Source: Mesonia aquimarina
Lineage (GTDB): Bacteria > Bacteroidota > Bacteroidia > Flavobacteriales > Flavobacteriaceae
Reading direction: 5' to 3'
Length of the DNA stretch: 64,000 bases
Assembly: GCF_003667275.1 (NCBI RefSeq)
Contig: NZ_RCNV01000005.1
Coordinates: forward strand, 124,001-188,000
A model generated the notes under the pieces. The model was given only the letters and a program-made list of their open reading frames with translations, was not told the origin of the DNA and made no database searches. Shown here piece after piece: positions 9,990 through 17,672 of the stretch. How positions within the stretch are numbered: the stretch's first letter is position 1; every line of letters begins with the position of its first letter. The translations under genes were made by a program, and so were the position numbers.

Positions 9990-10289
9990 TTACTCGTTAA
10001 ACTTTTGAAGCAGATGAATCAACGTATTGGCATCGTGTTCTCCGCTCTGGCGCCAAACCATTTCCGCATTTTTATATATCACCAAAGTAGGAAGGGTTTT
10101 AACACGCAACGCATCGGCTAGTTTCTTATTTTTATCAACGTCAATTTTTATAACTTTTGCACGATCTCCAACTGCGGCAGCTACATCTTTTAAAATAGGA
10201 TGCATCGCTACTGAAGAATCATTCCATTCCGCATAAAAGTCTAATAATAGCGGAACATTCAGATCTATTAACTCTCCAAATTTAGCCAT
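9990..10289 (-). CDS. Thioredoxin-fold protein lacking the active-site cysteines
   Basis: The 99-residue protein has the length and overall pattern of thioredoxin: LLLDFYAEW at residues 14-22, the VIKIDVDKNKKLADALRV strand/helix, and the cis-proline loop KTLPTLVIYKN (Pro67). Where thioredoxin has WCGPC, it reads Trp22-Asn-Asp-Ser-Ser26. It contains no cysteine at all, so it cannot do dithiol-disulfide exchange. It may be a binding or chaperone-like thioredoxin fold; the function is unknown. It is transcribed convergently to the DUF2723 gene and lies downstream of a metallophosphoesterase on the same strand. The ATG at 10289 aligns with the usual thioredoxin start. Confidence 0.85.
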   Translation of the reverse strand: MAKFGELIDLNVPLLLDFYAEWNDSSVAMHPILKDVAAAVGDRAKVIKIDVDKNKKLADALRVKTLPTLVIYKNAEMVWRQSGEHDANTLIHLLQKFNE

Positions 10290-10352
10290 ATGAAATTTTT
10301 AGAACTTAAAATTAGGCAAGAAGTTTTAGCTAACCAAAAATTTAGGAATATG

Positions 10353-11579
10353 TTAAGAACTTCGTTTCTTCTTTAATTTAATTACACTAATTTCAGGCCA
10401 AATCCCTACTCTACCCGGATAACCTAAATAACCAAATCCACGATTTACATTGATATAATTATCAAATTCCTGATAAATACCGGCCCAATTTTTATAGCGA
10501 TATTTCACCGGGCTCCATTTTATCCAACCCGGAATTTCAATCCCGAATTGCATCCCGTGGGTATGCCCACTTAGAGTAAGTTGATATTTTTTAGGGTCAT
10601 TTTTTAATTTCTCTTGCCAATATGAGGGATCGTGACTTAACATAATTTTAAAATCATTAGCTCCGAGCCCGGCTGCAGCTTTATCGGCATCGCCGTGTTT
10701 TACAAAACTGCCGGCTCCCCAGTTTTCAACCCCAACAACGGCAATACGCTCGCCGTTTTTCTCGATAAATCGATGTTCGTTTAACAACAAATCCCAACCC
10801 ATCTTTTTCTGAGTATCTTTTAAATCCTGTAGGTTTTGGTGTTTAGCAGCATCAGATTCCCATTCGGCATAATCTCCATAATCATGATTTCCTAGAATAG
10901 AATACACCCCGTCCTTAGCCTGTAAGGTTCCAAATATGTCTTTCCAACTTTCCATTTCATCAGCTCGATTATTCACCAAATCACCCGTAAAAAAAATAGC
11001 ATCGCTTTGTTGCTCATTAATTAAATTAACGGCATAATTTATTTTTTCATGATTGTCAAAGCTTCCACTATGCACATCACTAATTTGGGTAATCTGATAA
11101 CCATCAAAAGCTTCCGGTAAATCCTCAAAAGCTAATTCATAACTTAATACTTGAAAGTTATACTTTCCGCGATACATGCCGTACAATAAAGAAGCAAAGG
11201 GAATGGCGGCAATTCCCAAGGCAATTTTACTCACAAAATCACGACGCGAAGCCAGGTAAAATCCTTTATCTGATGACCCCCACAAACTTTTAAAAACCCC
11301 GGTAATCAGTCGTACAATATCTTCGCCAAAAAGCACCAACATTAACACTAGTTTTGCTGAAATAAGCGCTAATAAAAATCCAAAGGCATAACTTTTTGCC
11401 CCCGTAAGTACCTGACCAGTATCAGGTTGTGCCCAATGAAAAATGAAATTCCCTAATACGCCAACAGAAATCAGCACATAAACCGCATAAACCCAATTGC
11501 TTTTCGTCACCGTTCGCAAGGCTTGAAAAGCGTAAAGACTAATAAGGATATAAAAAACAATAAAAATGATCCAGCGCAT
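10353..11579 (-). CDS. Membrane-anchored calcineurin-like metallophosphoesterase
   Basis: The 408-residue protein has three or four N-terminal transmembrane segments (about residues 1-20, 30-48, 63-85, with another hydrophobic stretch near 117-130), followed by a metallophosphoesterase domain. All the metal-binding motifs are present: ISDVH (Asp168, His170), FTGDLV, ILGNHDY, LSHDP and SGHTHGMQFG. This layout resembles the YkuE/YaeI group, which act on lipid-linked phosphates such as UDP-diacylglucosamine or on unknown substrates. The substrate here cannot be assigned. The ATG at 11579 lies just downstream of a TAATTTTG -7 element (11599-11606). Confidence 0.9.
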   Translation of the reverse strand: MRWIIFIVFYILISLYAFQALRTVTKSNWVYAVYVLISVGVLGNFIFHWAQPDTGQVLTGAKSYAFGFLLALISAKLVLMLVLFGEDIVRLITGVFKSLWGSSDKGFYLASRRDFVSKIALGIAAIPFASLLYGMYRGKYNFQVLSYELAFEDLPEAFDGYQITQISDVHSGSFDNHEKINYAVNLINEQQSDAIFFTGDLVNNRADEMESWKDIFGTLQAKDGVYSILGNHDYGDYAEWESDAAKHQNLQDLKDTQKKMGWDLLLNEHRFIEKNGERIAVVGVENWGAGSFVKHGDADKAAAGLGANDFKIMLSHDPSYWQEKLKNDPKKYQLTLSGHTHGMQFGIEIPGWIKWSPVKYRYKNWAGIYQEFDNYINVNRGFGYLGYPGRVGIWPEISVIKLKKKRSS

Positions 11580-11598
11580 AATTGATTTTTTCAGCTGG

Positions 11599-11606
11599 CA
11601 AAATTA
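11599..11606 (-). promoter_or_regulatory. Probable -7 element (TAATTTTG) for the metallophosphoesterase
   Basis: On the minus strand the sequence reads TAATTTTG, an exact match to the Bacteroidota TAnnTTTG element, 19 bases before the start codon. No convincing -33 TTTG is seen at the usual spacing. Confidence 0.45.
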
Positions 11607-11785
11607 AAGCAAATAAGATGCCTAAACGATGATTTCTAAATATTTAACGAAAGATTGGTTTTTTCTGAATCAGACGTCTAAAGAGTCTATTTTCGTCAAA
11701 CTGAACTTAATCCAGATCCGCATACTAATCTGTAAGACAGCAAGATGATATTCTGTTCCGATAGTTATTGGAATAAATTAAGAAT

Positions 11786-11855
11786 GAAAAAGTTTGATAC
11801 TTTTTCGATAACCTCATGATTTTGTAAAATCTCATCAGTATTCTGTATCAAACTT
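11786..11855. repeat. Nested, mutually exclusive inverted repeats
   Basis: GAAAAAGT (11786-11793) pairs with ACTTTTTC (11799-11806). The overlapping AAGTTTGATAC (11790-11800) pairs perfectly with GTATCAAACTT (11845-11855). Inside the latter is GATTTT/AAAATC (11818-11831). The first two hairpins share bases and cannot form together. It may be a relic of a small palindromic element or a structured RNA; no gene is associated. Confidence 0.5.
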
Positions 11856-11986
11856 AAAATCACGTTTTAGCACTTGGCTCAAAAAGCGAAGCGCTCTAAC
11901 TTCTATTTTCTAACAGCTTAACATTCTAATATCTTTAACAGAGGCGACTAATAACGTTTACATTTCCATTTTGTTGAAATAACTCG

Positions 11987-11994
11987 TAGTTTTG
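11987..11994 (+). promoter_or_regulatory. Probable -7 element (TAGTTTTG) for polA
   Basis: An exact TAnnTTTG match 25 bases before the polA ATG. The -33 region is weak: an ATTT lies at 11962-11965, and TTTG at 11970-11973 is too close. Confidence 0.45.
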
Positions 11995-12018
11995 AAGACT
12001 TCCATAAAATAAGAACCC

Positions 12019-14862
12019 ATGGCAAAACAAAAAAGACTTTTCCTGCTTGATGCGTACGCACTAATTTTTAGAGGCTATTATGCATTGATCAAAAATCCAA
12101 GAATCAATTCAAAAGGGCAAGATACTTCTGCCATTATGGGTTTTACGAATTCACTTTTTGATGTCATTAGACGAGAAAATCCCGATCATTTAGCCGTATG
12201 TTTTGACAAAGGCGGAAGCAAAGAAAGAACCGAACTATTTCCAGAATACAAAGCCAATAGAGATGAAACTCCAGAAGCTATTCGGATTGCGGTACCTATA
12301 ATTCAAGAAATCTTAAAAGCGATGCACATTCCTTGTGTAGAACTCTCCGGTTTAGAAGCCGATGATATTATAGGCACACTCGCTAAACAAGCCGAAAAAG
12401 AAGACTACCAAGTTTTTATGGTAACGCCTGACAAAGATTTTGGGCAGTTAGTTTCAGAAAATATTTTTATGTACCGTCCTGCCAGAATGGGAAATAGTAT
12501 CGAAATTTGGGGAATTCCAGAAATTCAAAAACGCTTTGGTGTAGAACGCCCAGAACAGGTAATTGATTATTTAGGAATGATGGGCGATGCTTCCGACAAC
12601 ATACCTGGTTTACCCGGTGTTGGCGATAAAACGGCCAAGAAGTTTATCGCGCAGTTTGATAGCATGGAAGGCTTGCTGGAAAACACCGATCAGCTAAAAG
12701 GAAAAATGAAAGAAAAAGTAATTGCCAATGCTGAATTAGGACGACTTTCAAAAAAACTAGCCACAATTTTCACCGATTGTGATGTGAAGTTTGATGCCGA
12801 AAATTATGAACTTTCTAAACCTGATGCCGAAAAAGTTGTTGAAATTTTCAAGGAATTAGAGTTTAGACGCCTTACCGATCAGTTCATGAAAATGTTTAAC
12901 GAAGGGGAAACTTCAGGGAAAGGCTTAACCACTTCTTCAACTTCAGAAAACAAAAAAGCTGCAAAACCTACTGCCGGGGCGGGACAATTTTCGCTTTTTG
13001 GTAACGATACTTCCGGGGATAATGTTTCTGCCGAAAATTTTCAAGGCTATAAAACTATTGAGAATACATCGCATCTCTACCAAACCATTCAACCGGGAAT
13101 GGCAACTGAATTGTTCTTAAAAAAACTGATGCAACAACAATCGGTTTGTTTTGATACCGAAACAACTAGCTTAAATACCCATCAAGCCAAATTGGTCGGG
13201 ATTGCATTTAGCTGGGAAAAAGAAAAGGGCTATTATATTCCTATTCCTGAAGACGATGAAAAAGCACAAGAAACAGTAGAAATGCTTCGCCCGTTTTTTG
13301 AAGCAGAAGAAATTGAGAAAATCGGTCAGAACCTTAAATATGATATCAAGGTGATGGCAAACTACAATATTAAAGTAAAAGGAAAATTATTTGACACCAT
13401 GTTGGCGCATTATATTATCAACCCAGATATGCGTCACAATATGGATGTCCTTTCAGAAACTTACCTCAATTATTCTCCTGTTTCCATTGAAACACTTATC
13501 GGAAAGAAAGGAAAAAATCAAAAATCGATGCGCGAAGTTCCGGTAGAAGAGCAAACCGAATACGCAGTGGAAGATGCTGACATTACCCTTCAACTAAAAC
13601 AGTTTTTTACAGAGGAATTAAAAGATGCGAATAACGAAAAATTATTCAATGATATTGAAATCCCCCTCCTACGCGTGTTAGCTGATATGGAAATGGAAGG
13701 CATTCGATTAGATAAAGATTTCTTAAAAAAACTTTCTGACGCCTTAGAAAAAGATATTCTTCAACTTGAAAAAACAATTTATGAGGAAGCCGGCGAAGAA
13801 TTCAATATTGGTTCACCAAAACAATTAGGCGAAATTCTCTTCGGAAAATTAGAATTGGTTGACAAGCCTAAAAAAACCAGAACGGGACAATATTCTACCG
13901 CCGAAGATGTGCTTTCTTATCTAGCCAACGACCATCAAATTGTTGCTGATGTATTGAGCTGGCGCGGATTGGTGAAATTAAAAAACACCTATGTAGATGC
14001 CTTACCGGAACAAATTGAAGAAAAAACCGGTAGAATTCATACCGATTATATGCAAACCGTTGCAGCGACAGGAAGATTGAGTTCTAACAATCCGAATTTA
14101 CAAAACATCCCGATTAGAACCGAACGTGGACGCGAAGTGCGAAAAGCCTTTATTCCGAGGGACGAAAATTATGTGTTGTTGGCTGCCGATTATTCACAAA
14201 TCGAATTACGAATTATCGCAGCCTTGAGTAAAGAAAAAACGATGATAAAAGCTTTTCAGGATGGCGAAGATATTCACGCTTCTACGGCCGCAAAAGTTTT
14301 TAATGTTCCGATAAATGAAGTAACCCGTGCACAACGAAGCAACGCAAAAACCGTCAACTTTGGAATTATTTATGGGGTTTCTGCCTTCGGCTTAAGCAAT
14401 CAAACCGATTTAACAAGAGCCGAATCAAAAGAATTGATTGAAACCTATTACAAAACTTATCCGAAATTACGCGATTTTATTGATGAACAAGTAGAATTTG
14501 CACGTGAAAACGGCTATGTTTCAACGGTAATGGGAAGAAGACGTTATTTAAAAGATATCAACGCAAAAAATCATATGGTGCGTAGCGGAGCAGAACGAAA
14601 TGCGGTAAATGCACCTATTCAAGGAAGTGCAGCCGATATTATAAAAGTAGCGATGATCAACATTCAGAAACGATTGAAAAGCGGAAATTACAAATCAAAA
14701 ATGTTACTGCAAGTACATGATGAATTGGTATTCGATATTCATAAAGACGAATTGGAAGAATTAAAACCTATTATTCAATCTGAAATGGAAAATGCTTTTA
14801 AACTGGAAGTTCCGCTAGATGTTGAATTAGGTATCGGACAAAATTGGCTGGAAGCGCATTAA
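12019..14862 (+). CDS. polA: DNA polymerase I
   Basis: This is a full-length 947-residue family A polymerase for Okazaki-fragment processing and repair. Three domains are visible. The N-terminal 5' nuclease (LLDAYALIFRGYYAL; GLEADDIIGTLA; GDASDNIPGLPGVGDKTA) is about residues 1-290. An apparently active 3'-5' exonuclease has Asp379 and Glu381 in FDTETTS and YAVEDAD further on. The polymerase domain has Asp724 in motif A (LAADYSQIELR), the O-helix RSNAKTVNFGIIYG, and Asp901-Glu902 in motif C (LQVHDELVFD). Both nuclease domains keep their key acidic residues, unlike some bacterial PolA proteins that have lost proofreading. It appears monocistronic. Confidence 0.98.
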   Translation: MAKQKRLFLLDAYALIFRGYYALIKNPRINSKGQDTSAIMGFTNSLFDVIRRENPDHLAVCFDKGGSKERTELFPEYKANRDETPEAIRIAVPIIQEILKAMHIPCVELSGLEADDIIGTLAKQAEKEDYQVFMVTPDKDFGQLVSENIFMYRPARMGNSIEIWGIPEIQKRFGVERPEQVIDYLGMMGDASDNIPGLPGVGDKTAKKFIAQFDSMEGLLENTDQLKGKMKEKVIANAELGRLSKKLATIFTDCDVKFDAENYELSKPDAEKVVEIFKELEFRRLTDQFMKMFNEGETSGKGLTTSSTSENKKAAKPTAGAGQFSLFGNDTSGDNVSAENFQGYKTIENTSHLYQTIQPGMATELFLKKLMQQQSVCFDTETTSLNTHQAKLVGIAFSWEKEKGYYIPIPEDDEKAQETVEMLRPFFEAEEIEKIGQNLKYDIKVMANYNIKVKGKLFDTMLAHYIINPDMRHNMDVLSETYLNYSPVSIETLIGKKGKNQKSMREVPVEEQTEYAVEDADITLQLKQFFTEELKDANNEKLFNDIEIPLLRVLADMEMEGIRLDKDFLKKLSDALEKDILQLEKTIYEEAGEEFNIGSPKQLGEILFGKLELVDKPKKTRTGQYSTAEDVLSYLANDHQIVADVLSWRGLVKLKNTYVDALPEQIEEKTGRIHTDYMQTVAATGRLSSNNPNLQNIPIRTERGREVRKAFIPRDENYVLLAADYSQIELRIIAALSKEKTMIKAFQDGEDIHASTAAKVFNVPINEVTRAQRSNAKTVNFGIIYGVSAFGLSNQTDLTRAESKELIETYYKTYPKLRDFIDEQVEFARENGYVSTVMGRRRYLKDINAKNHMVRSGAERNAVNAPIQGSAADIIKVAMINIQKRLKSGNYKSKMLLQVHDELVFDIHKDELEELKPIIQSEMENAFKLEVPLDVELGIGQNWLEAH

Positions 14863-14907
14863 GTTTAGGTGATAGGTTTTTCTGGTATTCGTTTATAGAT
14901 AACAGCT

Positions 14908-14995
14908 CTCGTCATCCCGAACCTGTTGCAGGATCTCATCCTTTTTATTCCCCAAAAAGAGGAGATTTCTTGTCGAACTCAGAATGATGCGAATA
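14908..14995. repeat. REP-like imperfect palindromic element
   Basis: The left arm starts CGTCATCCCGAACCTG and runs to AGGATCTCAT. The right arm contains AGATTTCTTGTCGAAC and ends AGAATGATGCG, the imperfect reverse complement. Together they make a palindrome of about 85 bases. Elements of this type (CGTCAT..GAAC..AGGATCT) are scattered between genes in many flavobacterial genomes. It lies in the polA to 15023 gap and may act as a transcription terminator or mRNA stabiliser. Confidence 0.6.
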
Positions 14996-15022
14996 CTGTT
15001 TACATTAAACAACTAAAAAAAA

Positions 15023-15652
15023 ATGAAATTCAGTAAAGAATTTAAGGAAGCTGTTCTCCACTTATCCGAAAAGGAAAAAGACAAACTCTTAATCCGTTTG
15101 CTGAAGAAAGATCAAAATTTAGTCAACCGCCTATATTTTGAACTCTTAGATGATAAAGATGTCGATGATCGTCGGGCGATTATGGAAGAGTACATCCTAA
15201 AAAAAGGAAAAGAAATTGCTGAAAATGCTAAATCGCTTAATCAACTAAAGGTTTTAACGAGTTTTTTAAGCGGCGACATTTCCGAGCATGTACGCATCAC
15301 CAAAGATAAATTTGGGGAAGTTTCGTTAACATTATTAATGCTTAGCACTATTCTTACGCACGCTAATCATTTATTCAAAAACACCAATTATGTTAAAGCC
15401 CGAAAGTTTTGCGTGTATGTAATTGCACGTACGTTTAAAATGTTAGTCCTTATTGAGCAAATGCATAAAGATTTATTGTTGGAATTTGAAGACGCTTTAC
15501 CACAATTAGGAAACTTAATCGCTGAAAAACCATTCTTAATGGAAACAGCTATTCATCACGGACTCGATATCAATTGGCTAATACAACACGAAATCCCTGA
15601 ACATATAGCTGAGATTCAAAAACAAATAAAAGCTCAGGGCTTTTTGAGGTGA
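15023..15652 (+). CDS. Conserved helical protein of unknown function
   Basis: The 209-residue soluble protein is predicted to be almost entirely alpha-helical and rich in Lys, Leu and Glu. It has no signal peptide or membrane segment. The start (MKFSKEFKEAVLHLSEKEKDK) reads like a charged amphipathic helix, and the central part (VKARKFCVYVIARTFKMLVLIEQMHKDLL) like a packed helical bundle. I do not recognise a catalytic motif. I believe similar proteins occur in other flavobacteria but cannot name a function. The ATG at 15023 is preceded by an A-rich leader. It may share a transcript with the lipoprotein gene 27 bases downstream. Confidence 0.75.
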   Translation: MKFSKEFKEAVLHLSEKEKDKLLIRLLKKDQNLVNRLYFELLDDKDVDDRRAIMEEYILKKGKEIAENAKSLNQLKVLTSFLSGDISEHVRITKDKFGEVSLTLLMLSTILTHANHLFKNTNYVKARKFCVYVIARTFKMLVLIEQMHKDLLLEFEDALPQLGNLIAEKPFLMETAIHHGLDINWLIQHEIPEHIAEIQKQIKAQGFLR

Positions 15653-15679
15653 ATGGATTTAATTAAAAGTTTTCTTTAG

Positions 15680-16165
15680 ATGATAAAAAGACCTTTACTA
15701 ATTTGCTATCTTTTACTTCACTTAACTTCTTGTAAAAAGGAGGGGACAAAACATTTTTCATTCCAAGGCAATTGGAGTATGCTAACGCATGATTCTATCT
15801 ATTATGAAGTGGAAATCACCAACGATTCTATTTACACCTATCATATTGAAATTGGGACTCAAAAACCCATTCATTATCAAAGTTCAGAAGATTTTACAGA
15901 AGTAACCTATACCGATGGAAGCACAGAAAGTTTTTTATTAAATAAGTATAATCACGATAGTATAGAGTTAATTTCAGATAAAAGTAATTTTAAATTTATA
16001 AGAATAGATTCCACAGAAACAAATTTCATGGAAGTTTCTAATAAAAAAGAATTTAAAGAATATGAAATTGATTATTTAATCAGGAAATTAAAAGCATTTG
16101 GAATTGAACATCCAAAATATTTAAATAGAGACAGCATTATCCAAAGAATCAATAATCTCGTCTAG
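15680..16165 (+). CDS. Small lipoprotein of unknown function
   Basis: The 161 residues start with a lipoprotein signal peptide whose lipobox is LTSC, followed directly by KKEG. The mature part has a beta-rich first half (WSMLTHDSIYYEVEITNDSIYTYHIEIGTQ), similar in style to small lipocalin-like or META-like lipoproteins, and a charged helical end. No family is recognised. It is 27 bases after the preceding gene on the same strand. Confidence 0.7.
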   Translation: MIKRPLLICYLLLHLTSCKKEGTKHFSFQGNWSMLTHDSIYYEVEITNDSIYTYHIEIGTQKPIHYQSSEDFTEVTYTDGSTESFLLNKYNHDSIELISDKSNFKFIRIDSTETNFMEVSNKKEFKEYEIDYLIRKLKAFGIEHPKYLNRDSIIQRINNLV

Positions 16166-16590
16166 AAACAAAAAAACTAATCCAGCCTCCTAATTAGCTC
16201 TCATTTTCTCTACCCATAAAATTATATACCCCCTACCCACACTACATTCAGTCTACAGTGGGAATACAGCGACACTGTGACTCCCCTATAAACAGTGGTG
16301 TAAACCTATTTAAAATCTTACACCAACCTTGGTTGCCCGCAAATTAAATTACACCAACTACCCAGGATCAAAACTTACCACCTATGCCCAACACTCAAAC
16401 TTTAAATATTCAATATCTTGTTCTGAAATAGCCATAAAAAAACAACTATACCAAAAACAAAAGCAACAAAAACTTTATAAAGAGTATCAATTAATTCAGA
16501 AGGGTTTGCTTAGCTTTGACACTCAATTAATTGGCAACGAGTACAATTCGCTAAAAATTTAACGTTGACCACTTGCTGAATAAATTAATA
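16166..16590. other. Long non-coding region upstream of rplM
   Basis: About 425 bases without a convincing gene. A 77-codon open frame with a TTG start (16329-16562) has no recognisable product and no start signal. At 16255-16297 the motif ACAGTG, its complement CACTGT, and ACAGTG again occur at 12-13 base intervals, so the middle copy can pair with either neighbour. The segment ends at the rplM promoter. Confidence 0.45.
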
Positions 16591-16602
16591 ATCGTACATT
16601 TG
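16572..16602 (+). promoter_or_regulatory. Promoter of the rplM-rpsI operon
   Basis: A -33 element CTTG (16572-16575) and a perfect -7 element TACATTTG (16595-16602) are separated by 19 bases, the normal Bacteroidota spacing. The predicted transcription start is near 16608, leaving a leader of about 55 bases. Confidence 0.7.
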
Positions 16603-16606
16603 CACC

Positions 16607-16630
16607 CCTGTTTTCTCGCTTGAGAACAGG
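16607..16630 (+). promoter_or_regulatory. Hairpin in the rplM leader
   Basis: CCTGTTTTC and GAGAACAGG can pair over 9 bp (one G-T) around the loop TCGCTT, right at the predicted 5' end of the rplM transcript. It could be a ribosomal-protein binding leader or simply a 5' stabilising hairpin. I know of no described family that I can match here. Confidence 0.45.
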
Positions 16631-16662
16631 AAAGGAATGTTTAATTATTAAAAAAAGTTAGT

Positions 16663-17118
16663 GTGGACACATTAAGTTACAAAACAGTATCTGCCAACAG
16701 TAAGACCGTTAATAAAGAATGGGTTTTGTTGGATGCTGAAGGACAATCACTAGGTCGTCTTGCTTCTATCGCTGCAAAGTTTATTAGAGGAAAGTACAAG
16801 ACCGATTACACCCCACACGTTGACTGCGGAGACAATGTAATTATTATCAATGCAGAAAAAGTCAACTTAACAGGAAAAAAATGGGATAACAAAGTTTACC
16901 TTCGTTACACCAACTACCCTGGGGGACAAAGAAGTTTAACAGCGCAAGAATTATTTGACAAAGACCCAGCGAGGCTTGTTGAAAAATCTGTAAAAGGAAT
17001 GCTTCCTAAAAATAAATTAGGATCGGCTCTTTTCAAAAATGTAAAGGTTTATTCTGGATCAGAACACGATCACGAAGCGCAAAAACCTAAAAGTATTAAC
17101 TTAAACGAACTTGTGTAA
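16663..17118 (+). CDS. rplM: 50S ribosomal protein L13
   Basis: This 151-residue large-subunit protein is of normal length. The start is GTG: the conserved N-terminus MDTLSYKTVSAN begins there and no ATG lies nearby in frame. Typical L13 motifs follow: EWVLLDAEGQSLGRLAS, RGKYKTDYTPHVDCGDNVIIINAEK, YTNYPGG and VKGMLPKNKLG. The stop codon is immediately followed by the rpsI ATG, the universal L13-S9 pairing. Confidence 0.98.
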   Translation: MDTLSYKTVSANSKTVNKEWVLLDAEGQSLGRLASIAAKFIRGKYKTDYTPHVDCGDNVIIINAEKVNLTGKKWDNKVYLRYTNYPGGQRSLTAQELFDKDPARLVEKSVKGMLPKNKLGSALFKNVKVYSGSEHDHEAQKPKSINLNELV

Positions 17119-17505
17119 ATGGAGACAATTCACAAAATCGGTCGTAGAAAAACTGCAGTTGCGCGTGTTTACCTTTCAGAAGGAAAAGGAAACATTACTG
17201 TAAACAAAAAGGACCTAAAAGATTATTTTACCACTGGAACACTTCAGTATAAAGTAAACCAAGCTTTAATGCTTACAGGAAATGAAGGAAACTTTGATAT
17301 TTCTGTAAACGTTTTAGGTGGAGGAATTACCGGTCAGGCAGAAGCTGTTCGTCTTGCAATTTCTAGAGCAATGTGCGAGTTAGACGAAGAAAACAGAACA
17401 ACGCTAAAGCCTGAAGGATTATTAACGAGAGACCCGAGAATGGTTGAACGTAAGAAATTCGGTCAGAAGAAAGCACGTAAGAAATTCCAATTCTCAAAAC
17501 GTTAA
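17119..17505 (+). CDS. rpsI: 30S ribosomal protein S9
   Basis: The 128-residue small-subunit protein starts with IHKIGRRKTAVARVYL and ends with the canonical RKKFQFSKR tail that reaches the P-site tRNA. It begins on the base after the rplM stop, so the two are co-translated. A 167-base gap with hairpins separates it from rpsB; whether transcription continues is unclear. Confidence 0.98.
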   Translation: METIHKIGRRKTAVARVYLSEGKGNITVNKKDLKDYFTTGTLQYKVNQALMLTGNEGNFDISVNVLGGGITGQAEAVRLAISRAMCELDEENRTTLKPEGLLTRDPRMVERKKFGQKKARKKFQFSKR

Positions 17506-17570
17506 TGTATTTTTTGAAGCCTTTGTGTTTCAAAATAATAAACCAATTTTTAAAAAAGTATTTGTTGTTA

Positions 17571-17640
17571 TTTCGGCAAGTGCCGAAAGTTAGTTTAGCA
17601 TCTAAATAAATAAGGCCGTTTTTTACGCCGCTTATTTATT
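17571..17640 (+). promoter_or_regulatory. Structured leader of rpsB: two hairpins
   Basis: The first hairpin is TTTCGGCA (17571-17578) with TGCCGAAA (17581-17588). The second has arms AATAAATAAG (17605-17614) and CTTATTTATT (17631-17640). They lie 33-100 bases before the rpsB ATG, where autoregulatory ribosomal-protein leaders usually lie. Binding of S2 is an inference. The first hairpin lacks a T-run and so is unlikely to be an rpsI terminator. Confidence 0.5.
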
Positions 17641-17672
17641 GCTATCTCAACAGAACGTAAACTATTACAAAA

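Larger units (their letters stand above)
11607..12018. other. Non-coding region between the divergent phosphoesterase and polA genes
   Basis: No gene is seen. Around 11693-11721 lies a stretch resembling the CGTCA..CTGAAC..AGGATC dispersed element seen more clearly at 14908, so it may be a decayed copy. Next come nested inverted repeats at 11786-11855 (see separate entry). A TAGTTTTG element at 11987-11994 probably serves polA. Confidence 0.5.

Noticed and set aside
9882-10236. Plus-strand open frames opposite the thioredoxin-like gene
   Set aside because: They overlap the terminator and the thioredoxin-fold gene; no credible product.
16329-16562. A 77-codon open frame starting at TTG, with a segment similar to part of rplM (15 shared bases)
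   Set aside because: No start signal, no recognisable product, and a 15-base match in AT-rich DNA is expected by chance within a window this size.
17506-17560. Possible rpsI terminator from the TTTTGAA/TTCAAAA arms near 17512-17533
   Set aside because: The stem is short and AT-only without a clean T-run, so termination is unlikely.
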